The notes under the pieces were generated by a model. It worked only from the letters and a program-made list of their open reading frames with translations. It was not told the origin of the DNA and ran no database searches. Made by a program: the position numbers and the translations under genes. A DNA stretch of 64,000 nucleotides. Source: RGIG3009 sp045596745. GTDB taxonomy: Bacteria; Bacillota; Clostridia; Oscillospirales; Acutalibacteraceae. Where the stretch lies: the NCBI GenBank assembly GCA_045596745.1, contig JAZODA010000023.1, positions 12,672 through 76,671 on the forward strand. Direction: 5' to 3'. Position 1 is the stretch's first letter. Every line of letters starts with the position of its first letter. Positions 1 through 8,248 of the stretch are shown in pieces.

Positions 1-412
1 TACTACCGGTTTTGATATCAGCGGTTACGATTATCGTCATAGTATCGATATCCGAGAACGCTTCGAACGCAGCAACCAAAGACGTCGGGGAATCGCTCAT
101 TTGCGTGTCACCCACGGGATCCGTATTCGCATTGGCGCTCACGTCGGTATCGTTGCTTTTACCCGCATTGGTATCCTCAATCAACCCAAACCAATCAGTC
201 AAGAAACCCGCCACGACAGCGCCGATAATCACAACAGCCGCCGCGATAAGAACGATCAACAATCCGGTTTTCTTTTTCTCAGGTGCTTCCGACGGAACAG
301 TCGATAGCTCTGCAGGGACAGTAGCTACTGTTTCATCCAAAGACGTACCGCAAGTGCCGCAGACGATAGCTTCATCCTGCCATTCTTGTCCACAGTTACT
401 GCATTGTTTCAT
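1..412 (-). CDS. Zinc-ribbon single-pass membrane protein (3' end cut off by window)
   Basis: Read on the minus strand from an ATG at 412, with AAAGGAGGA about nine bases upstream. The visible 137 residues run off the left edge. Residues 4-21 form a zinc ribbon with paired CxxC motifs (CSNC and CGTC). A Ser/Thr/Pro/Glu linker ends in KKK, a hydrophobic helix follows at about 50-71, then an acidic Asn/Asp/Thr linker and the start of an extracytoplasmic domain. This cytoplasmic zinc ribbon, transmembrane helix, extracellular domain layout is common in Firmicutes, but I cannot name the function from the visible part. The gene lies directly behind a structured leader RNA with its own promoter and terminator (430-632), so it may be controlled by attenuation. 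It looks less G+C-rich than its neighbours. Confidence 0.8.
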   Translation of the reverse strand, partial: MKQCSNCGQEWQDEAIVCGTCGTSLDETVATVPAELSTVPSEAPEKKKTGLLIVLIAAAVVIIGAVVAGFLTDWFGLIEDTNAGKSNDTDVSANANTDPVGDTQMSDSPTSLVAAFEAFSDIDTMTIIVTADIKTGS

Positions 413-429
413 ACTGTTCGTCCTCCTTT

Positions 430-598
430 GAAAATAAAAAAGTGCGTGACCGGAGCCACGCACCGAAAAATGCATCACTCCGATTGCTGCGACACAATTC
501 CGCCACTCAACACGAGAATGCAGGAAAAGAGCATGCATTTTTACCGGAGGTAAAAATACAAACTCGTGTTAAGCAAACGTCTATGGAATTGTGTCGCA
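430..598 (-). ncRNA. Structured leader RNA or small RNA, possible attenuator or riboswitch (novel candidate)
   Basis: The predicted transcript starts near 597-598. A 14-bp perfect terminal helix pairs 585-598 with 488-501. An asymmetric internal loop follows, then an 8-bp helix (563-570 with 509-516) enclosing a hairpin with an 8-bp stem and UCC loop (549-556 with 538-545) and a smaller hairpin (534-539 with 517-522). Downstream is a GTGCGTG/CACGCAC terminator hairpin (457-463 with 442-448) with a U-rich tail. Ten bases at 533-542, inside the two hairpins, are perfectly complementary to 466-475 just before the terminator, giving a competing fold. A ribosome site and the ATG of the zinc-ribbon gene come directly after the U-run. 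I do not recognise a known riboswitch or 6S consensus. Confidence 0.6.
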
Positions 599-603
599 AT
601 TTG

Positions 604-632
604 AGAATAGCATATTCGGAAGAAAAAGTCAA
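604..632 (-). promoter_or_regulatory. Promoter for the structured RNA and zinc-ribbon gene
   Basis: On the minus strand, TTGACT (627-632) and TATTCT (604-609) are separated by 17 bases. The expected start point, about 597, falls exactly at the first base of the long terminal RNA helix. That fit between promoter and RNA structure supports both calls. Confidence 0.7.
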
Positions 633-669
633 CAAAAAGCATACGGAGGAGAGCAGATGCTCCCCTCCG
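633..669 (-). terminator. Terminator of the sugar ABC transporter operon
   Basis: A 12-bp stem with one G-U pair (658-669 with 644-655) is followed on the minus strand by TATGCTTTTTG. It starts nine bases after the permease stop codon and abuts the promoter of the structured RNA. Confidence 0.8.
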
Positions 670-677
670 ATCGTTTT

Positions 678-1532
678 TTACCCCTTCACCGCGCCGCCGG
701 TCACGCCCTCGACGTAATACCGCTGCAGGCACAAAAACAGCAGTGTCACCGGCACGGCGACCACCACCGCGCCTGCACAAAAGCGCGTAAAGTACTGGTA
801 CAGATTTTCACGGCTGAGCATCTGGTACAGCCCCAGCGCCACCGTGTAATTGTCGTAATTGTCCTTCATAATCACGCTGACGAAAATGAAGTCCGCAAAC
901 GGCGCGATGAACGAGGTCAGCGCCGTGTACACCACAATCGGCTTGGACATCGGCAGTGTGATTTTCCAGAAGATATCGCTCCGTGTCGCGCCGTCGATGG
1001 TCGCCGCCTCATCCAGCGCACGCGGCAGTGTGTCGAAAAAACCCTTGGCGATGAAATACCCGAGACACGCCGCCGAGGAATACACCAAAATCAGCGCGAG
1101 CAGCGATTGGTCGAGTCCCACGAGCTTGAGCAGATGGTACACCGCAATCATCGACATAAACCCCGGGAACATTCCGAGAATCAGCCCGATGTTCATCAGC
1201 CCCCGCCGTGCGCGAAAACGCAGACGGCTGAAGCAGTAGCTGACCATCAGAATCATCACGGTGCTGAGCAGACAACTGAACACCGCCACCAAAAGCGTGT
1301 TCAAAAACCACCGTGGAAACGGAAACTGGGCGGTGTCGGTAAACAAGGCGCGGTAATGCTCCAGCGTGTACCCCTGCGGCAGCAAATACGGCGTGTACGC
1401 GCCCGGTTCGGCGCGAAACGATTGGAGGATGAGGTACAGCACCGGCAACACCCACAGCACCGACAGCAGCGTCAGCACGGCGTAAACCACACCGTTTGTC
1501 AGCCGCCGTCTCGCACGGTAACTCCCTGTCAC
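678..1532 (-). CDS. Carbohydrate ABC transporter permease, MalG type
   Basis: 284 residues from a GTG start that overlaps the upstream permease stop by four bases (GTGA). Six hydrophobic segments are evident. The EAA loop, near EAATIDGATRSDIFWKITLP in the C-terminal third, is the hallmark of binding-protein-dependent permeases and contacts the ATPase. It forms the inner-membrane channel with the MalF-type partner. No ATPase gene is present in this operon, so a shared MsmX/MalK-type ATPase elsewhere in the genome is likely, as in many Firmicutes. The neighbouring glycogen phosphorylase and amylomaltase point to maltodextrin as substrate (inference). Confidence 0.92.
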   Translation of the reverse strand: MTGSYRARRRLTNGVVYAVLTLLSVLWVLPVLYLILQSFRAEPGAYTPYLLPQGYTLEHYRALFTDTAQFPFPRWFLNTLLVAVFSCLLSTVMILMVSYCFSRLRFRARRGLMNIGLILGMFPGFMSMIAVYHLLKLVGLDQSLLALILVYSSAACLGYFIAKGFFDTLPRALDEAATIDGATRSDIFWKITLPMSKPIVVYTALTSFIAPFADFIFVSVIMKDNYDNYTVALGLYQMLSRENLYQYFTRFCAGAVVVAVPVTLLFLCLQRYYVEGVTGGAVKG

Positions 1533-2989
1533 TGAAACTCCTCCTCTTTCTTGGCAGAGGCGGAGGTGTTATACACCAGCAGCGCCCCCACCGCCGTAAT
1601 CACAAACACAATCACACCGATGACCGCCGCCAAATTGTAGTTTTGCTCCTCCACCGTCTGCTTGTACAGCCATGTCACGAGCAGGTCGGTCTTGCCTGCT
1701 TTGTAGTAATCCAGCGTCAGCGGCCCGCCGCGCGTCAGCAGATAAATGACGTTGAAGTTGTTGATGTTGGCGACAAACTGGGTGATGAGATACGGCGTGG
1801 TGACAAACAGCATATACGGCAATGTGATACGGGTAAACATCCGCACAGGCCCTGCGCCGTCGATGCGTGCGCTTTCGTACATATCCTCGGGAATGTTCAT
1901 CAGAATCCCCGACGTAATCAGCATGGTATACGGAATGCCCACCCACATATTCACAACGATTACCACAATTTTCGCCACCGTACCGTTTGTGAGAAACGGC
2001 ACCGAGCCACTAATCCAACCAAGCTCGCGAAGCAGCACATTGAGTGCGCCCTCGTCCGCCAAAAGCTGGGACATCAGCATCAGGCTGACGAACTGCGGCA
2101 CGGCGATGGTGAGGATGAACACGGTGCGCCAGAATTTTTTGAACCGTATCCCCTTTTTGTTGATCATCAGCGCCAGAATCATCCCGAACAGGTAGTTGGT
2201 AAAGGTGGCAAACACCGCCCACAGCAGCGTCCACAAAAGCAGATTGAGAAAGGTATGCCCCAGCTGTGTGTTGCCGCTGAACATTCCTGCAAAGTTGTCG
2301 AGTCCCACCCAGGTAAACAGATTGCCGGGCGGCTGATGCGTCTTGTCAAAATTGGTAAACGCAATCAGCACCATAAACAGCAGCGGCAACAGCGTAAAGG
2401 ACACAACCAGCAGAATCGGCGGCGTGAGCAGGCTTATGTGATACCGCCGATCCGACAGCGATTGCAAGTCCTCACGGAAGGTGTCAAGCCGCCGTCCGTT
2501 TTGAACACGGCGTTGCGCGCGTACGGCGGCACGCAGGCTGTGAAAATACAAGTACAAAAACACGAGCGTCAGCAACACCGTCAGCACGCCGAACAGCAAA
2601 ATCTGCATCGAGTTGTCGCCGGCGGTGTAGATATAAATGCCCTCGGCCTCGTCAAACACCTTGCCCTGTGTCACCGTACCGAGTGTCCGCAGACCCAACA
2701 GGTACTCCCACCCGAAGAGCCACATATACAGGATGTATCCCACCTGCGAGAGCAGATACAAGATACCGCGCCCCCACTGCCCACGAAGGAGCGAGCCGGC
2801 ACCCATAATAACGAAGGTCAGCCGTGTGCGCGGGTCGCCGTCACGGGCGGCACGCCCCACCGCCGCCACGCGCCCCAACAGATACCGTCCGCCCGACAGC
2901 AGCGCTTTGGGGACTGCCAATAACCCTCGCCGAACCGCCTGCATCCGCCCATGGGAAGGATGCACCTGCGTAAAGTCTTTGAAGTCCAT
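1529..2989 (-). CDS. Carbohydrate ABC transporter permease, MalF type
   Basis: 486 residues from ATG at 2989 behind AAAGAGGGGAC; the open frame extends further upstream but would run into the binding-protein gene. An N-terminal cytoplasmic stretch and two early helices (including GILYLLSQVGYILYMWLFGW) precede the usual six-helix permease core. The EAA loop reads ESARIDGAGPVRMFTRITLP. The extra N-terminal helices and the size match MalF-type maltose/maltodextrin permeases rather than short UgpA-type ones. The gene lies between the binding protein (20-base gap) and the MalG partner (four-base overlap). Confidence 0.92.
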   Translation of the reverse strand: MDFKDFTQVHPSHGRMQAVRRGLLAVPKALLSGGRYLLGRVAAVGRAARDGDPRTRLTFVIMGAGSLLRGQWGRGILYLLSQVGYILYMWLFGWEYLLGLRTLGTVTQGKVFDEAEGIYIYTAGDNSMQILLFGVLTVLLTLVFLYLYFHSLRAAVRAQRRVQNGRRLDTFREDLQSLSDRRYHISLLTPPILLVVSFTLLPLLFMVLIAFTNFDKTHQPPGNLFTWVGLDNFAGMFSGNTQLGHTFLNLLLWTLLWAVFATFTNYLFGMILALMINKKGIRFKKFWRTVFILTIAVPQFVSLMLMSQLLADEGALNVLLRELGWISGSVPFLTNGTVAKIVVIVVNMWVGIPYTMLITSGILMNIPEDMYESARIDGAGPVRMFTRITLPYMLFVTTPYLITQFVANINNFNVIYLLTRGGPLTLDYYKAGKTDLLVTWLYKQTVEEQNYNLAAVIGVIVFVITAVGALLVYNTSASAKKEEEFQ

Positions 2990-3009
2990 GGCAGTCCCCT
3001 CTTTCTGCG

Positions 3010-4212
3010 TTATGCCGCCATCTGCGACACCATAATATCCAGATACTGTTTCACCGTTTTGCTGTGGTCTTTCGTCTCCATCGCCGTGCCGAACGCTTCC
3101 AGCGGATCCCACGTGCTGTTGAGCACATTCGCCTGGCTGACACCGTACTTATTCTGCTCTGCCAGAGCCGCCAGAGCCACGTTGGCTTTCACCTTTTCGT
3201 TCGCCGCCGCTTTGGTGTTGGACGGGCCCATCGCGCGCTTCTCAAACCGCATCAGCTGGTTTTCCTCATTGGTGAGAAACTCCGCCAGCTTCATCGCTTC
3301 TTTGGGATGCTTGGTGGCGGTGTTGACGCCCATCAGCTTGTATCCCGCAAAGCTCTTCATCTGCACCTGTTTTCCGTCCAGCGTGAATGTCGGCAGCTTC
3401 ACGGCGGCGTAGTTGTCACCGAGCTTTTTCTTGATGGCTTCCGCCGTCCACGTGCCGGACACGCCTGCCGCAATGGTGTTGCCGATGCCGCCTGTCAGAA
3501 TCGCATCCTCACCCGTAATAAACGCAGGATGCTCGCAAAACGCCTTGACCGCTTCGCCTGCGGCAACGCCCTTTTCGTTGTTAAAATTGCAGACCTGCTT
3601 GCCGTTCTCCACGTCCAGCTTGCCGCCTGCGCTCAGGAAAAAGGACGCCACGTACCAACCGTTGGAGACATCCATCAGCACCTTTTTACCCTTGGCCTGT
3701 GCTGCGTCCATCAATCCGTCCAGCGTCTTGACGTCATCCGCCGACAGCACACTTTTGTCATAGTACAGGAAATAGCCGTTGTCCGCCGTCATCGGGTAGG
3801 CGTACAGCTTGCCGTTTCGGGTGGCGGCCTTCACCGAACCCTCGCTGTTCTGTGAGGTGATGCTGCTTTTGTTCAGCGTAATCTCATACAACACACCGGC
3901 ATCCACCAAATCACCGAGCTGGTCATCGGGAAACGCAAACACGTCTGCCGCCGCCGAGGGGTCTTCCATCAGCTTGGTCTGCGTGTCCTTTTCGCCCACC
4001 ACACCAAACGTGATGTTATAGGTCGTGTTGGGGTTCGCCTTTTTGAACTGCTCCACCATCGTGCGGAGCATCTCCTGATCCTCCTGTGCGCCCCACACCT
4101 TGAGGTTGACGGTATCCCCCGCCACTTCGCCGTTTTCACGGCTGCAGGCGGACAGCGACAGCAGCAGTACCACTGCCATCAGTATCGCACCGAGTCTTCT
4201 TCGCATTGTCAT
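3010..4212 (-). CDS. Extracellular maltose/maltodextrin-type substrate-binding lipoprotein
   Basis: 400 residues from ATG at 4212, six bases after GAGGG; a second ATG two codons on is possible. A short basic N-terminus and hydrophobic stretch lead to the lipobox LSAC, so the mature protein is lipid-anchored outside the membrane. The body, with NLKVWGAQEDQEMLRTMVEQF and a GVSGTWTAEAI segment, is typical of family 1 (MalE-like) solute-binding proteins. It heads the binding protein, MalF, MalG set and follows malQ-glgP on the same strand, separated by a terminator-like hairpin. Such a hairpin could let the binding protein be made in excess or under separate control (inference). Confidence 0.92.
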   Translation of the reverse strand: MTMRRRLGAILMAVVLLLSLSACSRENGEVAGDTVNLKVWGAQEDQEMLRTMVEQFKKANPNTTYNITFGVVGEKDTQTKLMEDPSAAADVFAFPDDQLGDLVDAGVLYEITLNKSSITSQNSEGSVKAATRNGKLYAYPMTADNGYFLYYDKSVLSADDVKTLDGLMDAAQAKGKKVLMDVSNGWYVASFFLSAGGKLDVENGKQVCNFNNEKGVAAGEAVKAFCEHPAFITGEDAILTGGIGNTIAAGVSGTWTAEAIKKKLGDNYAAVKLPTFTLDGKQVQMKSFAGYKLMGVNTATKHPKEAMKLAEFLTNEENQLMRFEKRAMGPSNTKAAANEKVKANVALAALAEQNKYGVSQANVLNSTWDPLEAFGTAMETKDHSKTVKQYLDIMVSQMAA

Positions 4213-4237
4213 TCGGTTCCCTCTTTTCAAAATAGAA

Positions 4238-4274
4238 ATAGCCGAGGGCAACCGGTGCGGTTTCCCTCGGCTAT
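4238..4274 (-). terminator. Terminator-like hairpin between glgP and the binding-protein gene
   Basis: Arms 4264-4274 and 4238-4248 (ATAGCCGAGGG/CCCTCGGCTAT) enclose a second 5-bp helix (4258-4262 with 4250-4254). The minus-strand tail is TTTCTATTTTG, and the GAGGG ribosome site of the binding-protein gene follows within about 15 bases. It may be a leaky terminator, attenuator or mRNA-processing boundary within the maltodextrin operon. Confidence 0.65.
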
Positions 4275-4297
4275 AGTATGATAACAGGATAAACGAT

Positions 4298-6634
4298 TTA
4301 TTCAGCGCCAAGACCCCAGATTTGCTCTGCATACTCACGGATGGTGCGGTCACTGGAGAACTTGCCTGCGTTCGCGATGTTCATCAGCCCCTTGCGCGCG
4401 AACGCCTCGCGGTCGCGGTAATCGCGGTTGGTACGCAGCCGCGCATCGCAGTAGGATTCAAAATCCCACAGCAGGAAATACTGGTCGGGGCGATGCCAGC
4501 TTGCCCCCTCGGTCAGCGAGGTGTACAGCTCGCGGAACATTCCCGTGCCGCCGTCGTCAAACGTGCCGTCAATAAGCGTTTCCACCACGCGGCGCAACCG
4601 TTTGGAACGTGCAAGCAGTTTGTTCGGGTCGTAGCTTTCACGAATCGCGCTGATGTCCTCCACCCGCGCGCCGAAGATATAGTTGTTCTCCTCGCCTGCC
4701 TGCTCCACAATCTCGATGTTCGCACCGTCATATGTGCCGAGCGTCACCGCACCGTTGAGCATAAACTTCATATTGCCCGTACCCGACGCTTCCGTACCGG
4801 CGGTGGAAATCTGCTCCGACACATCGGTAGCGGGAATCAGCTTTTCCGCATAGGACACGTTGTAATTGGAAACAAACAGCACCTGCATCCGATCCCGCAC
4901 TTCGGGGTCGCTCTCAATCAGCTCGGAGGTGGCGTTGATGAATTTGATAATGCCCTTCGCGCGGAAGTAACCCGGTGCCGCTTTCGCACCGAACAGGTAC
5001 GCCGTCGGCGTAAAGTCGGTAATGCGTCCGTCCTTCAGCCCGAAATACGTATCCAGCACCGCAAAGGCATTGAGCAGCTGACGCTTGTACTCGTGCAGAC
5101 GCTTAATCTGCACATCGAACAGGAAGTCTTCCCGCAGCACCTTGCCCTCGCGCTTGAGGACATACTCCGCCAGCCGCTTCTTGTTACGTGCGCGGATGTC
5201 CATCAATTTGCCGAGAAACACAGGGTCATCGGCATAGGTTTCCAGTGCTTTGAGGGTATCCAGCTCCGTCATCCAGCGGTTGCCCACCGTCTCGGTGATG
5301 AGCCGCGAAAGCTCGGGGTTCGCCAACGCCAAAAACCGACGCTGCGTGATACCGTTGGTCTTATTCTGGAATCGTTCGGGATACAGCGCATACCACTCCG
5401 GCAGCGCATCGCTTTTGAGCAGCTCGGTGTGCAGTCGCGCCACACCGTTGACCGAATGGGTGGCAAAAATCGCCATACGCGCCATATGGATGCGCTCACC
5501 GTCGATGATGTCATACAACGCCGTATCCGCAACACCGCGTTCGGCAAGCTCCGCACGCAGCGCCTTTTGCAGCAGCACCACATAGCGGTACACCTGCGGC
5601 AACACCGAGCGAAACAGCTTGATGTCCCACTTTTCCAGCGCTTCCGGCATAATGGTGTGGTTGGTATAGGCAAAGGTACGCCGTGCAATGTCCAGCGCAG
5701 TGTCGAACGCCACGCCCTCTTCCTCCACAAGCAGACGAATCAGCTCAGGAATCGCCACGGTGGGATGCGTATCGTTGAGCTGGATGGCATACGCTTCGGG
5801 GAACTGCGAAAACTCATTCCCGAAGCGCGCCTTATACCGCCGCAGAATGTCCTGCAGCGAGGCGCTGGAGAAGAAATACTGCTGCTTCAAGCGCAGCTTC
5901 TTACCGGCGTTGGTGTCGTCGTTGGGATACAGCACCGCCGAAATGCGCTCCGCCTTGTTGCGAGCGCGCACGGCGCTGTCATATTTCTGCTTGTTGAACA
6001 GGTCAAAGTCAAAGTCACAAAGCGCTTCCGCCTGCCACAGGCGCAGGGTGTTGACGGTGTCGGTACCATAGCCGATGACAGGGCTGTCGTACGGCACGGC
6101 CCACACCTCTTCGTCCGCAAAGCAGATGCGCACCCGCTCGTCCTCGCGGCGCACCGACCACGGGTCACCGAACGCCGTCCAATCGTCGGTTTCCTCGCAC
6201 TGGAAGCCGTTCTCGAAATGCTGACGGAACAAACCGTAGCGATAGCGGATGCCGTAGCCGTCCAGCGGAATATCGTGGGTGGCGGCGGACTCCAGAAAAC
6301 ACGCCGCCAGCCGTCCCAAGCCGCCGTTGCCCAGCGCGGCATCCTCGATTTCCTCGAACACCGTGGTGCTGACGCCGTGCGCTTCCAGCATCCGCCGCAC
6401 GTCGGCGAGCAGCCCCATATTCATCAGATTCGCTTCCACCACACGCCCCACCAAAAACTCGGCGGAGAAATAGGCGGCGCGCTTGCCGTCGGCAGACTTC
6501 CACCGCTCGGACAGCCGTGCCATCGCCGCTTTGGACACCGCGTTATACAGCTCACTCGCCGAAGCCTGTGCGATGGTTTTGTGGCAGTCGTACTGCAGTA
6601 CCGTCTGTATCTCTTTTTCAAAGGTATGCTCCAT
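4298..6634 (-). CDS. glgP: Glycogen/maltodextrin phosphorylase
   Basis: 778 residues from an ATG overlapping the malQ stop by one base (TGATG). It releases glucose 1-phosphate from alpha-1,4-glucan chains in the cytoplasm using pyridoxal phosphate. The cofactor-lysine motif EASGTGNMKFMLNGAVTLGT is present with the Lys near residue 623. DAALGNGGLGRLAACFLES and DVQIKRLHEYKRQLLN are further family signatures. Length is slightly below the usual 790-840. Coupling to malQ and to a maltodextrin importer indicates breakdown of imported maltodextrins or stored glycogen. Confidence 0.96.
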   Translation of the reverse strand: MEHTFEKEIQTVLQYDCHKTIAQASASELYNAVSKAAMARLSERWKSADGKRAAYFSAEFLVGRVVEANLMNMGLLADVRRMLEAHGVSTTVFEEIEDAALGNGGLGRLAACFLESAATHDIPLDGYGIRYRYGLFRQHFENGFQCEETDDWTAFGDPWSVRREDERVRICFADEEVWAVPYDSPVIGYGTDTVNTLRLWQAEALCDFDFDLFNKQKYDSAVRARNKAERISAVLYPNDDTNAGKKLRLKQQYFFSSASLQDILRRYKARFGNEFSQFPEAYAIQLNDTHPTVAIPELIRLLVEEEGVAFDTALDIARRTFAYTNHTIMPEALEKWDIKLFRSVLPQVYRYVVLLQKALRAELAERGVADTALYDIIDGERIHMARMAIFATHSVNGVARLHTELLKSDALPEWYALYPERFQNKTNGITQRRFLALANPELSRLITETVGNRWMTELDTLKALETYADDPVFLGKLMDIRARNKKRLAEYVLKREGKVLREDFLFDVQIKRLHEYKRQLLNAFAVLDTYFGLKDGRITDFTPTAYLFGAKAAPGYFRAKGIIKFINATSELIESDPEVRDRMQVLFVSNYNVSYAEKLIPATDVSEQISTAGTEASGTGNMKFMLNGAVTLGTYDGANIEIVEQAGEENNYIFGARVEDISAIRESYDPNKLLARSKRLRRVVETLIDGTFDDGGTGMFRELYTSLTEGASWHRPDQYFLLWDFESYCDARLRTNRDYRDREAFARKGLMNIANAGKFSSDRTIREYAEQIWGLGAE

Positions 6635-8124
6635 CACTTGCCGTTCCTTTCTCTGCTATAGAGTCGTACCAGCTCCCGCAGCTCCTCGCTGAGCGGTTGG
6701 GTCAGCTGCTGCGGCTGCAGCCGCCACTGCCAGTTACCGCCCAAGGTGGAGGGCGTATTCATCCGCGCGCTGTCATCCAGCGCCAGAACATCCTGCATCT
6801 GGAAAATCGCCACATCCGCCACACTGCCGTATGCCGCACGAAGCATTGCTCGCGGCAGCTCGCTCATACGGCGAATGTGCAGGTAGGCTTTGAGAAACCG
6901 TTTCGCTTCGCCGCGCAGCCGCTGACCGAAGCCGACCACCGTTTCGTTATCGTGCGTACCGCCGTAGACGACACAGTTTTGCTCGTAATGATGCGGCAGA
7001 TACTCGTTGTCGGGTCCGCTTTCAAACGCGAAGAGCAGCACCTTCATACCGGGATATCCGGCACGAGCGCGCAGCCGCCGCACCGTCGTATGAAGCACGC
7101 CGAGATCCTCCGCTAAAATGCGTGTCTCCCCTCGCGCACTGTCCAACGCATCGGTCAGTGCCTTGCCGGGGCCTTTCTGCCACGCACCGCCTTTGGCGGT
7201 CTTGCAGGACGCAGGAATCGCAAAATACCGCGCCATACCGATGAAATGGTCGATACGCACCACATCGTACAGACGGGAACACGCCGCCATTCGCGCACGC
7301 CACCATGCAAAGCCATCCTCCGCCATACGGTCATAGCGGTAGAGCGGATTGCCCCAGAGCTGTCCATCCTCGGAGAAGTAGTCCGGCGGCACGCCTGCCA
7401 CACGGGTGGGATAGCCGTCCTCCTCCAATTCGAACAATTCGGGGTGCGCCCACACGTCGGCACTGTCCTGCGCCACATAAATCGGAATATCGCCAATCAG
7501 CTGAATGCCGTGGTCGTTAGCATAGGCTTTCAGTGCCGCCCACTGGCGGAAAAACCAAAACTGACAGCATTTCCAAAACCGCACTTCCGCCGAAAGCTCG
7601 GCAGCGGCCCTTGCCAATGCCTCACTCTGCCGCTTTCGGAGCGGCTCGTCCCACAGCATCCACGCCTGCTCGTTGTTTTGCGCTTTCAGCGCCATATACA
7701 AGGCATAATCATCCAGCCACGCCGCTTCGCGCAAACAGAATTCTTCAAACTCCGCACTCTCCGCGAACCGCGCCGCCGCTTTGCGCAGCGTCCCAAACCG
7801 CGTGCGGTAGAGCCACTCGTAAGGAATCGTCTCGTCCGTCGTTTTGGCGGCGGCAAGCTCCGCCTCCGTCAGCAGTTCCTCGGCCGCCAACCGCTCCAAA
7901 TCGATGAAATACGGATTCCCTGCAAACGCGGAAAAGGATTGGTACGGACTGTCGCCGTATCCGGTAGGGCCTACCGGCAGCACCTGCCAATAGGTCTGTC
8001 CCGCGTCGCTCAAAAAATCCACAAACCGAAACGCCTCGTCACCGAGCGAACCGATACCGTAAACCGACGGCAGACTGCCAATGGGAAGCAGAATACCTGC
8101 GCCGCGCGTCAGACGCGTTTGCAT
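6634..8124 (-). CDS. malQ: 4-alpha-glucanotransferase (amylomaltase)
   Basis: 496 residues from ATG at 8124 preceded by GAGAGGTGATCGT; an upstream in-frame TTG lies inside that ribosome site and is rejected. A GH77 enzyme that moves alpha-1,4-glucan segments between oligosaccharides so that the phosphorylase can finish them. Family landmarks include the N-terminal LLPIGSLPSVYGIGSLG, the nucleophile region VRIDHF, the acid/base region AEDLG and GTHDNET. It is the first gene of the malQ-glgP pair and is divergent from the lipoprotein gene at 8249. Confidence 0.96.
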   Translation of the reverse strand: MQTRLTRGAGILLPIGSLPSVYGIGSLGDEAFRFVDFLSDAGQTYWQVLPVGPTGYGDSPYQSFSAFAGNPYFIDLERLAAEELLTEAELAAAKTTDETIPYEWLYRTRFGTLRKAAARFAESAEFEEFCLREAAWLDDYALYMALKAQNNEQAWMLWDEPLRKRQSEALARAAAELSAEVRFWKCCQFWFFRQWAALKAYANDHGIQLIGDIPIYVAQDSADVWAHPELFELEEDGYPTRVAGVPPDYFSEDGQLWGNPLYRYDRMAEDGFAWWRARMAACSRLYDVVRIDHFIGMARYFAIPASCKTAKGGAWQKGPGKALTDALDSARGETRILAEDLGVLHTTVRRLRARAGYPGMKVLLFAFESGPDNEYLPHHYEQNCVVYGGTHDNETVVGFGQRLRGEAKRFLKAYLHIRRMSELPRAMLRAAYGSVADVAIFQMQDVLALDDSARMNTPSTLGGNWQWRLQPQQLTQPLSEELRELVRLYSRERNGK

Positions 8125-8185
8125 ACGATCACCTCTCAACCGTTAGTATGGTAAAAAACAACTCTATCATTCGTATCGTAACGAA

Positions 8186-8197
8186 CAAGTATACTTG
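8186..8197. promoter_or_regulatory. Palindrome in the malQ/lipoprotein divergent promoter region (possible operator)
   Basis: A perfect 12-base palindrome, CAAGTATACTTG, lies in the 124-base divergent gap and overlaps the -35 hexamer of the rightward promoter. Its position suits a repressor operator, but no candidate regulator gene is adjacent. Confidence 0.35.
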
Positions 8198-8223
8198 CAT
8201 TTATAAAACTGCTGTGTTATGAT
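8195..8223 (+). promoter_or_regulatory. Promoter of the surface lipoprotein gene
   Basis: TTGCAT (8195-8200) and TATGAT (8218-8223) with a 17-base spacer. The start of transcription would be near 8230, just before the AAAGGAGG ribosome site. Confidence 0.7.
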
Positions 8224-8248
8224 GGACAGACGAAAGGAGGGAGCGTTT

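Noticed and set aside
430..598. 6S RNA as identity of the structured RNA
   Set aside because: The long closing helix is suggestive, but the enclosed part is only about 85 bases, has a two-hairpin head instead of one long rod, and the terminator is a separate hairpin leading into a ribosome site.
4322..6661. A 779-codon open frame on the plus strand antisense to glgP
   Set aside because: It is rich in Arg, His and Gln, lacks any domain pattern and is exactly opposite a well-conserved gene; a G+C-rich codon artefact.
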